Origin: Collinsella sp.
GTDB taxonomy: Bacteria; Actinomycetota; Coriobacteriia; Coriobacteriales; Coriobacteriaceae
Direction of reading: 5' to 3'
DNA length: 64,000 bases
NCBI GenBank assembly: GCA_019419455.1
Contig: DXZW01000027.1
Coordinates: 1-64,000, forward strand
The notes under the pieces were generated by a model. It made no database searches. It saw only the letters and a list, made by a program, of their open reading frames with translations, and was not told where the DNA came from. Of the stretch, positions 43,424 through 53,132 are shown piece by piece. The position numbers were made by a program, and so were the translations under genes. Each line of letters starts with the position of its first letter. The stretch's first letter is position 1.

Positions 43424-43945
43424 TTGGTTATCTTGGGCATTGACCCCGGTTTGGCTCATACGGGTTGGGGGATTATCGAGGAGCGGCGTGGCGAGGTTCG
43501 CTGCCGTGCCTATGGCTGCATCGAGACCAGCGCGGGTAGTCCGCTCGCGGTGCGCCTGTCGCATATCGCCCGCGACCTCAAGGGCGTCGTGGAGCGTTAT
43601 CGACCCGATACCGCTGCCATCGAGAGCATTTACTTTGGCGCCAACGTTCGCTCGGCCATCCCTACGGCGCATGCCCGCGGTGCCGCGCTCGTGGCGCTTT
43701 CGGAATGCGCGCTCGAGATTGGCGAGTACACGCCTATGCAGATTAAGCAGGCTGTTGTGGGCACCGGAGCCGCGGACAAACGGCAGGTCGCGTATATGGT
43801 TCGTACGCTCACGCAGCTCGACCACGACCCGCATCCCGACCATGCCGCCGATGCCCTGGCTTGCGCCATCTGCCACGTAAACCTCAGCCGCACCCGTGCC
43901 CTTACCGGTGGCGAGTTCTATCAACAGAGAGGAACCGGATACTGA
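43424..43945 (+). CDS. ruvC: Crossover junction endodeoxyribonuclease RuvC
   Basis: A 173-aa Holliday-junction resolvase. The acidic catalytic residues lie in LGIDPGLAHTGWG (residue 4), AIESIYFG (about 67) and DHDPHPDHAADALACA (about 140). TTG at 43424 is preferred because AGGGGAGG lies 5 nt upstream and the protein then begins at the family N-terminus (VILGIDPG); the upstream TTG 43403 has no such site. It ends in a TGATG overlap with ruvA. Confidence 0.95.
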   Translation: MVILGIDPGLAHTGWGIIEERRGEVRCRAYGCIETSAGSPLAVRLSHIARDLKGVVERYRPDTAAIESIYFGANVRSAIPTAHARGAALVALSECALEIGEYTPMQIKQAVVGTGAADKRQVAYMVRTLTQLDHDPHPDHAADALACAICHVNLSRTRALTGGEFYQQRGTGY

Positions 43946-44565
43946 TGATTTCCCAGCTCCATGGAACGCTTGTCGAGGCCACGATGAGCTCGGCCGTCGT
44001 CGACGTGTCGGGCGTTGGCTTTGAACTCGGCATCTCGGGCAGCACTGCGGCCACGTTGCCGACGCCCGGCGGCGAGGTCCGCCTCTACACGCGTATGCAG
44101 GTGCGCGAGGACGCCATGACACTTTTCGGTTTTTCTTCAAAGGATGAGCGCACGATGTTCGACCGGCTCGTGTCCGTCTCGGGCGTTGGCCCGCGCTTGG
44201 CGCTCGCCGTACTTTCCACCTATACCGTGGGACAGCTGTATTCCCTGGTGATGGCCGAGGACGACAAGGGCATGGCCAAGGTGCCCGGCGTGGGCAAAAA
44301 GACCGCCCAGCGCCTCATCTTGGAGCTCAAGAGCACCTTTGCCAAGGACAAGGGCTTTGTGCCGGTCGATGCCATCCCCGGTCAGGTTGCGATGCCCGTG
44401 CCCGCCGCCGCTCCTTCGGCGATCGATGACGCCCGTGCGGCACTCCTTTCCATGGGCTTTAGCCCGCAGGAGACCGATGTCGCTCTGAGCGGGTATGATG
44501 GGCAGGATATGCGTGTCGAGGATCTGCTCGGCGCGGCGCTTAAGCGACTCGGAATGGATGCGTGA
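43945..44565 (+). CDS. ruvA: Holliday junction branch migration protein RuvA
   Basis: A 206-aa DNA-binding subunit of the RuvAB motor. It has an N-terminal OB-fold ([11 protein letters not shown]), two helix-hairpin-helix motifs ([13 protein letters not shown] and [12 protein letters not shown]) and a C-terminal three-helix domain that contacts RuvB ([16 protein letters not shown]). It overlaps both ruvC and ruvB by one base, so the three subunits are translationally coupled. Confidence 0.96.
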   Translation: MISQLHGTLVEATMSSAVVDVSGVGFELGISGSTAATLPTPGGEVRLYTRMQVREDAMTLFGFSSKDERTMFDRLVSVSGVGPRLALAVLSTYTVGQLYSLVMAEDDKGMAKVPGVGKKTAQRLILELKSTFAKDKGFVPVDAIPGQVAMPVPAAAPSAIDDARAALLSMGFSPQETDVALSGYDGQDMRVEDLLGAALKRLGMDA

Positions 44566-45632
44566 TGTGGGAAGCCGATGACTCTCAGGACCTGTGGGCG
44601 ACGCCCGGCAACTCGCCGGCGGCATCCATGGCGCACGGCGAGCGCATGGTGGGCTCGGAGCTGACGGCCGAGGACCTCGATGTCGACCGCACTTTGCGCC
44701 CCCAGCGCTTGGACGATTACTGCGGCCAGGAGCACATCAAGCAGAGCCTGCGCGTGTTGATCGAAGCGGCGCAGAGCCGTGGGGAGACGCTCGACCACGT
44801 GATTTTCTCGGGTCCTCCGGGCCTGGGCAAGACCACGCTGGCCACCGTTATCGCCAACGAGCTGGGCGCTCAGATCAAGACCACGAGTGGCCCCGCCATC
44901 GCGCGCACGGGCGACCTGGCGGCCATCCTTACCAATCTGCAGCCGGGTGATGTGCTGTTTATCGACGAGATCCACCGCCTCAACCGTTCGGTCGAGGAAG
45001 TCCTGTACCCCGCGATGGAGGACTTTGCCCTCGATATCGTGATTGGCAAGGGTCCGGCGGCGCGCTCGATTCGCCTGGATATCCCCAAGTTTACGCTGGT
45101 GGCGGCAACGACCCGCTCGGGTATGTTGACTGGCCCGCTGCGCGACCGCTTTGGCATTTCATATCGCCTGGATTACTACACGGTCGAAGAACTCGCGCAG
45201 ATTGTGACGCGCTCGGCGTCCATCCTGGGCGTGACGATCGACCACCCCAGTGCGCTCGAGATCGGCTCGCGTTCGCGCGGCACGCCACGTCTTGCCAACC
45301 GCCTGCTCAAGCGCGTGCGCGATTACGCACAGGTGCGCGGCAACGGCCCTATCGAGCTCGATATCTGCCGCCAGGCGCTCGAGTTCTTCGAGATCGATGA
45401 GCTTGGTCTGGACTGGATGGATATTCGCATTTTGGAGACACTCGCTAAGACGTTCTCCGGTCGTGCCGTAGGACTTACGACCCTTGCCAGCGCGGTGGGC
45501 GAGGACCCGGGCACGCTCGAGGATGTCTATGAGCCCTATTTGCTGCAGTGCGGGTTGATGATTCGTACGCCGCAGGGCCGTCAGGCAACCCTTCGCACCT
45601 TTGAGCACCTGGGGATTGAACCTACCGTTTAG
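44565..45632 (+). CDS. ruvB: Holliday junction DNA helicase RuvB
   Basis: A 355-aa AAA+ motor. Walker A is [10 protein letters not shown], Walker B is FIDEIHRLN, sensor 1 is AATTRSGML, the arginine finger is in GPLRDRFG, and the C-terminal winged helix ends with [14 protein letters not shown]. The start overlaps the ruvA stop (TGATG at 44563). An N-terminal ~45-aa acidic leader precedes the family core ([11 protein letters not shown]). Confidence 0.97.
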   Translation: MWEADDSQDLWATPGNSPAASMAHGERMVGSELTAEDLDVDRTLRPQRLDDYCGQEHIKQSLRVLIEAAQSRGETLDHVIFSGPPGLGKTTLATVIANELGAQIKTTSGPAIARTGDLAAILTNLQPGDVLFIDEIHRLNRSVEEVLYPAMEDFALDIVIGKGPAARSIRLDIPKFTLVAATTRSGMLTGPLRDRFGISYRLDYYTVEELAQIVTRSASILGVTIDHPSALEIGSRSRGTPRLANRLLKRVRDYAQVRGNGPIELDICRQALEFFEIDELGLDWMDIRILETLAKTFSGRAVGLTTLASAVGEDPGTLEDVYEPYLLQCGLMIRTPQGRQATLRTFEHLGIEPTV

Positions 45633-45709
45633 GGCGCTTTGTTTTGGCGGGCTGTTGGGCTATCGCCGGGCATCGGGTAAACATATCGCCATTCATCGGT
45701 TACGGGTGT

Positions 45710-45736
45710 TTTACTATTGCGCGCCCGTGCTATGCT
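45710..45736 (+). promoter_or_regulatory. Candidate fhs promoter
   Basis: TATGCT at 45731-45736 is a good -10 box 40 nt before the start. TTTACT at 45710 or TGTTTT just upstream could be the -35 element, although spacing is not ideal. I saw no THF riboswitch in the leader. Confidence 0.35.
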
Positions 45737-45776
45737 GAATTGGTCTTTTTCTCATTCGGTAACGAAAGGACCGCCC

Positions 45777-47444
45777 ATGCCTACTGACATCGAAATCGCA
45801 CGTTCTGTCACGCCGCTGCCTATTACCGAGGTGGCCAAGAACGCCGGCGTCGACGTTAAGCACCTTATTCCGTACGGCTTCGACAAGGCTAAGGTCGACT
45901 ATTCGCTGCTCAACGAGCCGACCGATCACCAGGCCAAGCTCGTCCTCGTGACCGCTATCAACCCAACGCCTGCGGGCGAGGGCAAGACCACCACGACCAT
46001 CGGTCTGGCCGATGGCCTGCGTCGTCGCGGCGTCAAGAGTGCCGTGGCCCTGCGCGAGCCTTCGCTCGGCCCCGTCTTTGGTGTTAAGGGCGGTGCTGCC
46101 GGCGGCGGCTGGGCTCAGGTTATCCCCATGGAGGATATCAACCTGCACTTTACCGGCGACTTCCATGCCATCGGTGCTGCCAACAACCTGCTGGCCGCCA
46201 TGCTCGACAACCATATTCAGCAGGGCAATCAGCTTGGCATCGACGTTAAGCGCATCACTTGGAAGCGCGTCGTCGATATGAACGACCGTCAGCTGCGCCA
46301 CGTCATCGACGGTATTGGCGGTAAGGCCCAGGGCGTGCCGCGCGAGGACGGCTTCGATATCACCGTCGCCTCCGAGGTCATGGCAATCCTGTGCCTGTCT
46401 ACGAGCATTAACGACCTCAAGGAGCGCCTGGGCGAGATCGTCGTCGGCTACAGCTTTGCCGGCGAGCCCGTCCGCGCCCGCGACCTTAAGGCCCAGGGTG
46501 CCATGGCCGCGTTGCTTAAGGACGCGCTCAAGCCCAACCTGGTGCAAACGCTCGAGGGCACGCCCGCGTTTGTCCACGGCGGTCCCTTCGCCAACATTGC
46601 CCACGGCTGCAACTCTATCATGGCCACGCGTATGGCGATGCGCTTTGGCGATGTCGCCATTACCGAGGCCGGCTTCGGTGCCGATCTGGGTGCCGAGAAG
46701 TTCCTCGACATCAAGTGCCGTATGACGGGCGTTCGCCCCAGCGCCGTCGTGGTCGTCGCGACCGCTCGTGCGCTGAAGTACAACGGTGGCGTCGCCAAGG
46801 CCGACCTCAACGAGGAGAACCTCGAGGCACTCAAGGCCGGCATGCCCAACCTGCTGCGTCACGTCGACAACATCCAGAACGTTTATGGTCTGCCCTGCGT
46901 AGTCGCCATCAACCGCTTCCCGACGGACACCGAGGCCGAGCTTGCGCTCATCGAGTCCGAGTGTCAGAAGCTCGGCGTCAACGTTAAGCTTTCCGAGGTC
47001 TGGGCCAAGGGCGGCGAGGGCGCGCTCGAGCTTGCCGATGAGGTCATGCGTCTGATTGAGCAGCCGAGCGAGCTCAAGTTTGCCTATGAGGACGGCGCCG
47101 ATGTGGCCGACGCTCTTGAGGCCATTGCCACCAAGGTCTACCGCGCCGACGGTGTTGACTTTACGCCGGCCGCCAAGCGCCAGCTCGCCGAGCTGCGCGA
47201 GAACGGCTTTGGCAACCTGCCCGTGTGCGTGGCCAAGACGCAGTACAGCTTTAGCGACAACGCCAAGGCCCTGGGCGCTCCCGAGAACTTCCGCATCACG
47301 GTGCGCGAGCTCAAGGTTTCCGCCGGTGCCCACTTTGTGGTCGCACTGACTGGCAGTGTTCTGACCATGCCGGGCCTGCCCAAGGTCCCTGCGGCCGAGA
47401 ACATCGACGTCGACAACGACGGCAACATCACCGGCCTGTTCTAA
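45777..47444 (+). CDS. fhs: Formate-tetrahydrofolate ligase
   Basis: A 555-aa enzyme that activates formate as 10-formyl-THF with ATP, feeding purine and one-carbon metabolism. The P-loop is [12 protein letters not shown] (about residue 64). Conserved blocks such as [19 protein letters not shown] and KFLDIKCR are present. GAAAGGA lies before ATG 45777. Codon bias is strong, as expected for a highly expressed gene, and a T6 terminator follows. Confidence 0.97.
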   Translation: MPTDIEIARSVTPLPITEVAKNAGVDVKHLIPYGFDKAKVDYSLLNEPTDHQAKLVLVTAINPTPAGEGKTTTTIGLADGLRRRGVKSAVALREPSLGPVFGVKGGAAGGGWAQVIPMEDINLHFTGDFHAIGAANNLLAAMLDNHIQQGNQLGIDVKRITWKRVVDMNDRQLRHVIDGIGGKAQGVPREDGFDITVASEVMAILCLSTSINDLKERLGEIVVGYSFAGEPVRARDLKAQGAMAALLKDALKPNLVQTLEGTPAFVHGGPFANIAHGCNSIMATRMAMRFGDVAITEAGFGADLGAEKFLDIKCRMTGVRPSAVVVVATARALKYNGGVAKADLNEENLEALKAGMPNLLRHVDNIQNVYGLPCVVAINRFPTDTEAELALIESECQKLGVNVKLSEVWAKGGEGALELADEVMRLIEQPSELKFAYEDGADVADALEAIATKVYRADGVDFTPAAKRQLAELRENGFGNLPVCVAKTQYSFSDNAKALGAPENFRITVRELKVSAGAHFVVALTGSVLTMPGLPKVPAAENIDVDNDGNITGLF

Positions 47445-47469
47445 GCCTGCTGCCCATAGCTGCTTGTCC

Positions 47470-47506
47470 GCCCCGCCGTGCCCACAAGGCCCGGCGGGGC
47501 TTTTTT
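47470..47506 (+). terminator. fhs intrinsic terminator
   Basis: GCCCCGCCG (47470-47478) pairs with CGGCGGGGC (47492-47500) around a 13-nt loop, followed by T6. Confidence 0.88.
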
Positions 47507-47623
47507 ATCCTTAGGCCCGCGCATGTCTTGTAGATACCGACGGGCTCTGCCCATCATAGGCTTTTGCGCGGGTAGAATGCATGGATAACTTGATGCTCAC
47601 GCGCGACGGAAAGGAATCGTTGC

Positions 47624-48613
47624 ATGGATCAGGACAAGACAACCGTGATGGGCGGCTACGGCTCCGCGCAGGCTGGCGATAGCGCCGATGCGACCCGCGT
47701 TGTTCCCAACCCCGGTTATACCGACCCCGCCGCGACGCAGCCTTCTGCCGAGCCAACCCGGGTTATGGGCTATGGCGACACAGCGCGGGATTCTTACGCT
47801 GCATCTTCGCAAGGCCCCTATGGCAACGCAACTCCGGACCCGTTTGATTACGCGCCGCAGGATTCTTATGTCGTCTCGACACCGAATCCCTATGATGACC
47901 TGCCGCAGAATCCCATTCCGCAGCCTCAGCAGACGACGTATATGCCTCGCACGGCGCAGCCTCGCTACGAGTCACGCGAGCCGTATCGCGAGTACCCCAA
48001 GTCGATTCCGCAATATGGCGAGGACGAGGAGAAGAAGCTGTCGCGTTCGTCGAGCGTGATCAAGAAGATTCTCATCGTGCTGGCGATCTTCTTTGCGCTG
48101 TCGGTTGTGTTTGCCATTGTGTCGGGCATGCTCAACAAGCGAGGGAGTTCAACGGCCGATACTACTGCCGAGCAAACCGAGTCCGCCTCGTCTAGCACCG
48201 TCGATCTGAGCGATATCCCGGGGCAGTACTGGTCCAACGCCAAGAAGCTCCTCAAGTCGCGCGGCGCCGATCTTTCGAATGCCGTGGTCCTGACTGATGA
48301 TGGCTCAACGCCCGTCGTCGATGCCAACTGGGTCGTTACTTCTGCTTACTATAACGACAGCGGCAACCTCGAAATTCAGCTCACGCACAAGAACAGCTCG
48401 GGCAACTCGTCCGACGGCCAAAGCGGTACCGACAGCTCGAGCTCCAATACGCTGGAGGACTTGAGCAACAAGGCACAGGAGCTTGGGGATAAGGCCCAAG
48501 AGCTGGGTGATACGGCTCAGAACCTGGGCGACACCGCTCAGAACTTGGGCGACATGGCGACGGATGCCTGGAACGCCCTACAAAACGGCATCTCGGGCGC
48601 GCAGGGAAACTAG
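47624..48613 (+). CDS. Membrane protein with Pro/Tyr-rich cytoplasmic domain and repeat tail
   Basis: A 329-aa protein of unrecognised family. Residues 1-140 are rich in Pro, Gln, Tyr, Asp and Ser and are probably disordered. One membrane helix (about 147-168, preceded by KKLSRSSSVIKK) follows. The outside part has a compact DIPGQYWSNAKKLLKSRGAD segment reminiscent of PASTA-like modules, a Ser/Gly linker, and five degenerate 7-residue repeats (KAQELGD, TAQNLGD) at about 286-320. The layout resembles kinase- or division-associated anchors, but no function can be assigned. GAAAGGAA precedes the start. Confidence 0.75.
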   Translation: MDQDKTTVMGGYGSAQAGDSADATRVVPNPGYTDPAATQPSAEPTRVMGYGDTARDSYAASSQGPYGNATPDPFDYAPQDSYVVSTPNPYDDLPQNPIPQPQQTTYMPRTAQPRYESREPYREYPKSIPQYGEDEEKKLSRSSSVIKKILIVLAIFFALSVVFAIVSGMLNKRGSSTADTTAEQTESASSSTVDLSDIPGQYWSNAKKLLKSRGADLSNAVVLTDDGSTPVVDANWVVTSAYYNDSGNLEIQLTHKNSSGNSSDGQSGTDSSSSNTLEDLSNKAQELGDKAQELGDTAQNLGDTAQNLGDMATDAWNALQNGISGAQGN

Positions 48614-48625
48614 CTGTTAAGCGGG

Positions 48626-49807
48626 CTACAGCTGCTCGGCCGGACGCTCGGGCGAGCTGAAGCCCGAATCAAATGTGACGACGCACGAGACGTTGGGCCG
48701 GCGCTCGTGCACGATGCGCGTGACGAGCTCCAGCAGCTCCTCGTCGGATATATTAAAGCCGTCGGGACGCACCAGGTCAAACGAAACGAACCCGTCGTGC
48801 TCGTGCAGGTCGTGGATGGAGAGTGCGGGGTCGATCTGCATGATGCCGCGCTTGACCCAGCCGCGCAAATCATCGCCGGTTGTCGCGATGGGGTCGCAGT
48901 GCAGCGTGATGTCAATGCCCATCTGGCGCTTGATGTCGTGCTCGATGGTGTCCAGGATCTCGTGATGTTCAAACGCGTCGCCCTCGCCGGGCATCTCCAC
49001 GTGGGCGCTGGCAAACTGACGACCGGGGCCGTAGTCGTGCACCATCAGGTCGTGTGTGCCCAAGACCTGCGGATAGGACATGATCTTGTCGCGGATTGCC
49101 TGGACGAGCTTGGGATCGGGCGCTTGCCCCAGCAACGGGCTGATGGCGTCGCGCACCAGGCCCATGCCACTGATGCAGATGAAGACGCCCACGCCCAGGC
49201 CCGCCCAGCCGTCGAGGTCAAAGCCGGTCGTCTGCGAAATAAGCGCTGCGGCCAGGACCGATCCCGAGGTGATGACGTCGTTTTTGGAGTCCTGTGCTGT
49301 GGCGATGAGCGTCTCCGAGTCGATGCGGTCGCCCAACGTGCGGTTGAACGCGGCCATCCAGAGCTTAACGAGCATGGACAAGACGAGGGCGGCTAAGGAG
49401 AGCACCGAATATGCAGTGGGGGAAGGCTTGATGATCTTAGTGACCGACTCGAGGATCAGGTTGATGCCGACGGCGCAAACCAGGACGGCGACGAACAGAC
49501 CGGCTAGGTACTCGTAGCGACCGTGGCCATAGGGGTGGCCTTCGTCTGCCGGGCGGCTGGCAAGGCGGAACCCGAGCAGACTCACGATGTTGCTCGAGGC
49601 GTCGGAGAGGTTGTTGAAGGCGTCGGCGATGAGCGAGACAGAGCCGGCGAGCAGGCCCGCGATGCCCTTGGCCAGGCACAGAGTGATGTTGAGGCCAATG
49701 CAGATGAGGCTTGCGGCGAAGCCCGCGTTGGTGCGGCAGGAGGTATCGACCGGCTCGCCCTCGCTGCCGGGAACAAGCGTATGTACCAGCCGATTTACAA
49801 ATAGCAT
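48626..49807 (-). CDS. CDF-family divalent cation transporter
   Basis: A 393-aa cation diffusion facilitator exporting Zn2+, Fe2+, Mn2+ or similar. Metal-site residues are seen in LIADAFNNLSDASSN (D62, D69) and AQDSKNDV, with HPYGHGRYE between helices 2 and 3 and six membrane segments. The C-terminal cytoplasmic domain (from about residue 215) is extended and His/Asp-rich. ATG 49807 is chosen because GAGGA lies 8 nt upstream; ATG 49828 has no ribosome site. The 3' end is convergent with the upstream membrane protein gene. Confidence 0.9.
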   Translation of the reverse strand: MLFVNRLVHTLVPGSEGEPVDTSCRTNAGFAASLICIGLNITLCLAKGIAGLLAGSVSLIADAFNNLSDASSNIVSLLGFRLASRPADEGHPYGHGRYEYLAGLFVAVLVCAVGINLILESVTKIIKPSPTAYSVLSLAALVLSMLVKLWMAAFNRTLGDRIDSETLIATAQDSKNDVITSGSVLAAALISQTTGFDLDGWAGLGVGVFICISGMGLVRDAISPLLGQAPDPKLVQAIRDKIMSYPQVLGTHDLMVHDYGPGRQFASAHVEMPGEGDAFEHHEILDTIEHDIKRQMGIDITLHCDPIATTGDDLRGWVKRGIMQIDPALSIHDLHEHDGFVSFDLVRPDGFNISDEELLELVTRIVHERRPNVSCVVTFDSGFSSPERPAEQL

Positions 49808-50025
49808 AGCGGTCGTCCTCACAATCATGTTTAAGGGGATAGTGTAGCTCGCGCGGAGGCGCTGTGCACCGATGCTCAGAAAATGCAGTAATGGTCTGCC
49901 GGTGCTAACGAGCGAGCCTTCTCGTCTGCCTGGGTGGTCCATTTTGGGCCACATGGGTATGGGCATGTGCCTGTTTGCTCGACATACTTAACGTCGATAG
50001 CCCCTGTGCAAAGGAGGACGTTTCC

Positions 50026-51363
50026 ATGGACGAGATGTTTGCCATTAAATGTCAAAACTGCGGCGGCCCTATGTACTCGCACCAGGCTAAGCGCAGCTTT
50101 GAGTGCGCCTATTGCGGTGCGGTCATTCCGTGGCAGGCGGACGCCGGAGAGCCCAAGAGCGCTTTGGGCATTCGCCATACGCCGTTGACGGTGGTGGATG
50201 GACTGCTCAAGCTCACGCATGTGTCGCAACTCGAGCGCCCGGAGGACCCGGACTGGTATTTCTTCAATTCGCACTGGCGCAATCAGTCGGTCCTGGAACA
50301 TCTGCTGTGGGAGGATCGCGGCACGGCGCAGGAGTTCCAAGAGGCCACGTATGTGAGCATTCCTTGCCCCTTCTGCGGAGCGTCCTTTGAGGGCGAGTCA
50401 ACGCAGCGTGTGTTTGAGTGCCCGTCCTGCGGCAACAAGATCGGCATTGCCGACCTGCTCAAGCCCGGTACGTTTAGCAAACGTCTGACCATGGGTGTGG
50501 GTGCGGAGTATGTGCCGGAGCAGGGTATTCCCTGCGAAATCTCGCCGCAGCAGGCACGTGCCAACGCGCTGCAGCTGGTGCGCCAGTACCCGGATGCCTT
50601 TGCCGGGCACGACGTGGAAGACGCGATCCAAAACGACATGATGCTCTTCTATTTCCCCATGGCGCTGGCGGACCTGCGTATGATGGCGAGCTTCCCGGGC
50701 AAGGGCCTGAGCAAGGAGACCCTGGTGTACTACGAGGTGCTCGACTGGGCATACCCCAGGGCAAACTACCTGGACGTTCGTCTCATGGGCATTTTGGAGC
50801 CGTGGGACTATGCCAAGGTTGGGCCGTTTGACCCTGCCATGCAGGAAGGTGACTTTCGCGTCGTCTCCGTCGATGCGTCTGCCAAGGACCAGGTGGTCAT
50901 TGATAAGCTGGCGCTCGACGTTGCGGGCAACGACGCCGAGGTTGTACTGGGGCTCAATAAAAAGAGCATCCGCACCTGGGCGCGCAAGGCTCGCAAGCAT
51001 AAGGACGGTCTGGTGATGGTGCCGGTTTACTTTGTCGACCGTCCGGCAACGGACAGCCGCGACGGCGAGCAGGTGCGCATCGCCGTGAACGGCCAGACGG
51101 GCCGCGCGGCCGCGGTGGTGTTTAGCGACAAGCGCGAGACGCATATCGTGGCGCCGCTCAACCTGAGCCTTCATCTGTCCGGCGAGAGCACCGTGCACGC
51201 CACGCCCATCGAGGTCAAATACGTTAAGTCGCCGTTCCTATACCAGATCGTACGCCGCGGAGGTGGCGAGCAGCCGCGGCAGGTGGCAGCAGCAGCCGAG
51301 GGTTGCTACCGAGAGGAAAAGCCCAAACGCCGCGGTCTGCTGGGTGCGCTATTTGGGAAGTAG
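50026..51363 (+). CDS. Double zinc-ribbon protein of unknown function
   Basis: A 445-aa protein with two zinc ribbons: CQNCGGPM...CAYCG (about residues 9-32) and CPFCGASF...CPSCG (about 113-137). A ~270-aa domain follows with no recognised family (it includes YYEVLDWAYPRANYLDVRLMG). The C-terminus is basic (KPKRRGLLGALFGK) and could contact nucleic acid or membrane. AGGAGG precedes ATG 50026. Its last 15 bp overlap the run-on end of the silent hsdS cassette on the other strand. Confidence 0.72.
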   Translation: MDEMFAIKCQNCGGPMYSHQAKRSFECAYCGAVIPWQADAGEPKSALGIRHTPLTVVDGLLKLTHVSQLERPEDPDWYFFNSHWRNQSVLEHLLWEDRGTAQEFQEATYVSIPCPFCGASFEGESTQRVFECPSCGNKIGIADLLKPGTFSKRLTMGVGAEYVPEQGIPCEISPQQARANALQLVRQYPDAFAGHDVEDAIQNDMMLFYFPMALADLRMMASFPGKGLSKETLVYYEVLDWAYPRANYLDVRLMGILEPWDYAKVGPFDPAMQEGDFRVVSVDASAKDQVVIDKLALDVAGNDAEVVLGLNKKSIRTWARKARKHKDGLVMVPVYFVDRPATDSRDGEQVRIAVNGQTGRAAAVVFSDKRETHIVAPLNLSLHLSGESTVHATPIEVKYVKSPFLYQIVRRGGGEQPRQVAAAAEGCYREEKPKRRGLLGALFGK

Positions 51364-51483
51364 GGGAGTGGTGCTGGTTGGTCTTATGACGCGATAGCCA
51401 GGGGTACGGGGCGGTTCGCAGGAGTGCGGGCTGCCCCGTTTTTGTATTGCGGGGATATGGCATCCGAATGGCCGTAGGATCTC

Positions 51484-51503
51484 AGCTAAATGGCTATTTA
51501 GCT
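51484..51503 (+). repeat. Recombination site 1 (end of silent 3' cassette)
   Basis: AGCTAAATGGCTATTTAGCT: perfect 8-bp inverted arms around GGCT. It is identical over 20 bp to site 3 and in the same orientation. The minus strand encodes the LNSHLA motif of the silent cassette. Confidence 0.85.
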
Positions 51504-52098
51504 GCGTGAGATTGACCTTTGAGACGTCAACCTCTCCGGACATGAGCTTGGGGAGAAGGGCGTCACGAAGAGCAGCAAGATGTTCACTCTCTTTGTTTGC
51601 GGTTGATATGTGCTTGAGCGCCGATGCCATGAAACCGATTACCAATTGGTTTGGGCTGGCGCTGACTACGTAGGTAAGCATCTGCTTCTTGTCGCCTCGC
51701 GGCATCTTGGTGCCTTTAGCCCCCTTCATGACGAAGTCGAAAAAGGAATCATTGCGCAGGCAAGAATAAAGGTAGCCCGCCCATTCTGGTTGCTTTGCCC
51801 TAAATACGAGAACATCGCCGGAACACGTTCCAGCTTGGTCCGCGTACCAAATTTTCTTGAAATAGGGGCGGATATTGGAGATCAGAATATCCCCAGCTTG
51901 ATAAACCGTCACTTTCCCTGTTTGAGGTAGGGACGACGCTATCTGCCTGCCCATTTTGTTAGGGAGGAGGGACTCGGTAGAAACATAGGTATCGAAGTCC
52001 GCTTCGCTGCAATCGGCTTTCTCGGTCACTAAGTCGCACAGCGACTCCAGGACGGTATTTTCACCTGTTGCGCGTTCAGCAATTGCCTCACACTGCAC

Positions 52099-52115
52099 AG
52101 CTAAATAGCCATTTA
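52099..52115 (-). repeat. Recombination site 2 (start of silent 3' cassette)
   Basis: Read on the minus strand this is TAAATGGCTATTTAGCT, the same core as site 3 but inverted relative to it; the shared run with site 3 is 20 bp (TAAATGGCTATTTAGCTGTG). It encodes NGYLA at the cassette start. Confidence 0.85.
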
Positions 52116-52175
52116 CTTCACTATGTACAACGCGCCGTCCACACTGTGGCTATCGTACTCGACGAAAGGAGCAGC

Positions 52176-53132
52176 GTGGAAACCGTTATCAATACCGTGC
52201 TTTCGGAAATGCAGGGCCTTCTCGACCCACACCAGCTCAAGCATCTAGCCATTACACTTAGGCAAACGCTTGGACCAAAACAGGCAGAGCCAGGGCAAGA
52301 CCTGCTCTCGCTATTTCTCACCGCTAAAGAAGTTGAGGGATGCTCACCTAAAACTATTGCATACTATGAGGCAACTTTGCGGCATATGAACGCGGCACTT
52401 GCTAAGTCCTATACGCAGGTCGAAAGTGATGACCTGCGGCGCTATCTCAATGATTACGAGACGGCTCGCGGTTCCAGTAAAGTCACAATCGATAATATAC
52501 GTCGCATTATGTCGAGCTTCTTTTCGTGGCTTGAGGATGAAGACTATATTGTTAAAAGCCCTGTAAGGCGTATTCGCCGCGTCAAAACTGCTCAAATAAC
52601 CAAAGAGGTGTTAAGTGACGAGGAGCTGGAGATCTTGCGAGATGCATGCGAATCCAAGCGGGACCTTGCCATCGTTGATCTTCTCTCTTCGACCGGCATG
52701 CGCATTGGCGAGCTTGTACGACTCGACAGGAAGGACGTCAATTTGCATGAGCGCGAATGCCTTGTAATGGGAAAGGGAAATAAACAGCGCCCTGTTTACT
52801 TCGACGCGCGTGCCAAGTTGCATCTCACGGAATATCTTGCGAGCCGTGCCGACAAGAGCCCTGCGCTTTTTGTCGCACTCGATTCCTCAGCTCGACGTAT
52901 TACGGTTGGGAACATAGAGCTCCGCTTGCGTGACCTAGGCAGAAGCGCTGGCGTCAATCGCGTTCATCCACATAAGTTTCGCCGTACGCTTGCTACCCAT
53001 GCTATTGACAAAGGAATGCCCATAGAGCAGGTGCAAAAGCTGCTAGGCCATGCGAAAATAGACACCACCATGCATTACGCCATGGTAAACCAGAACAATG
53101 TAAAGGCTTCGCATAGGAAGTATTTGGAATGA
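52176..53132 (+). CDS. Tyrosine recombinase (predicted hsdS invertase)
   Basis: A 318-aa XerC/D-like integrase. The N-terminal core-binding SAM-like domain spans about 45-130. The catalytic domain has Arg in TGMRIGELVRL, Lys in VMGKGNKQR, H-x-x-R in HPHKFRRTLATH, His in LLGHAKIDTT and the nucleophile Tyr in MHYA. It lies between and opposite to hsdS parts, the arrangement known for recombinases that shuffle type I specificity genes. GTG 52176 has GAAAGGAG upstream. Its stop overlaps the half-hsdS start by 4 bp, coupling their expression. Confidence 0.92.
   Translation: METVINTVLSEMQGLLDPHQLKHLAITLRQTLGPKQAEPGQDLLSLFLTAKEVEGCSPKTIAYYEATLRHMNAALAKSYTQVESDDLRRYLNDYETARGSSKVTIDNIRRIMSSFFSWLEDEDYIVKSPVRRIRRVKTAQITKEVLSDEELEILRDACESKRDLAIVDLLSSTGMRIGELVRLDRKDVNLHERECLVMGKGNKQRPVYFDARAKLHLTEYLASRADKSPALFVALDSSARRITVGNIELRLRDLGRSAGVNRVHPHKFRRTLATHAIDKGMPIEQVQKLLGHAKIDTTMHYAMVNQNNVKASHRKYLE

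Larger units (their letters stand above)
51349..52119 (-). pseudogene. Silent hsdS 3' cassette (second TRD plus C-terminal region)
   Basis: The minus strand reads VNGYLAVQCEAIAE at a recombination site (52099-52115), then a complete target-recognition domain, then the C-terminal conserved block LLPKLMSGEVDVSKVNLTQ with LNSHL at site 1 (51484-51503). There is no start codon or ribosome site before the first motif, and in-frame stops lie a few codons upstream. After LNSHL the frame runs on about 45 codons into unrelated sequence, overlapping the zinc-ribbon gene. It matches the 3' half of the active hsdS in layout but has a different TRD, so it is a storage cassette awaiting inversion. Confidence 0.85.

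Noticed and set aside
45633..45776. THF riboswitch upstream of fhs
   Set aside because: The leader contains a promoter-like box but none of the conserved THF riboswitch core that I could recognise.
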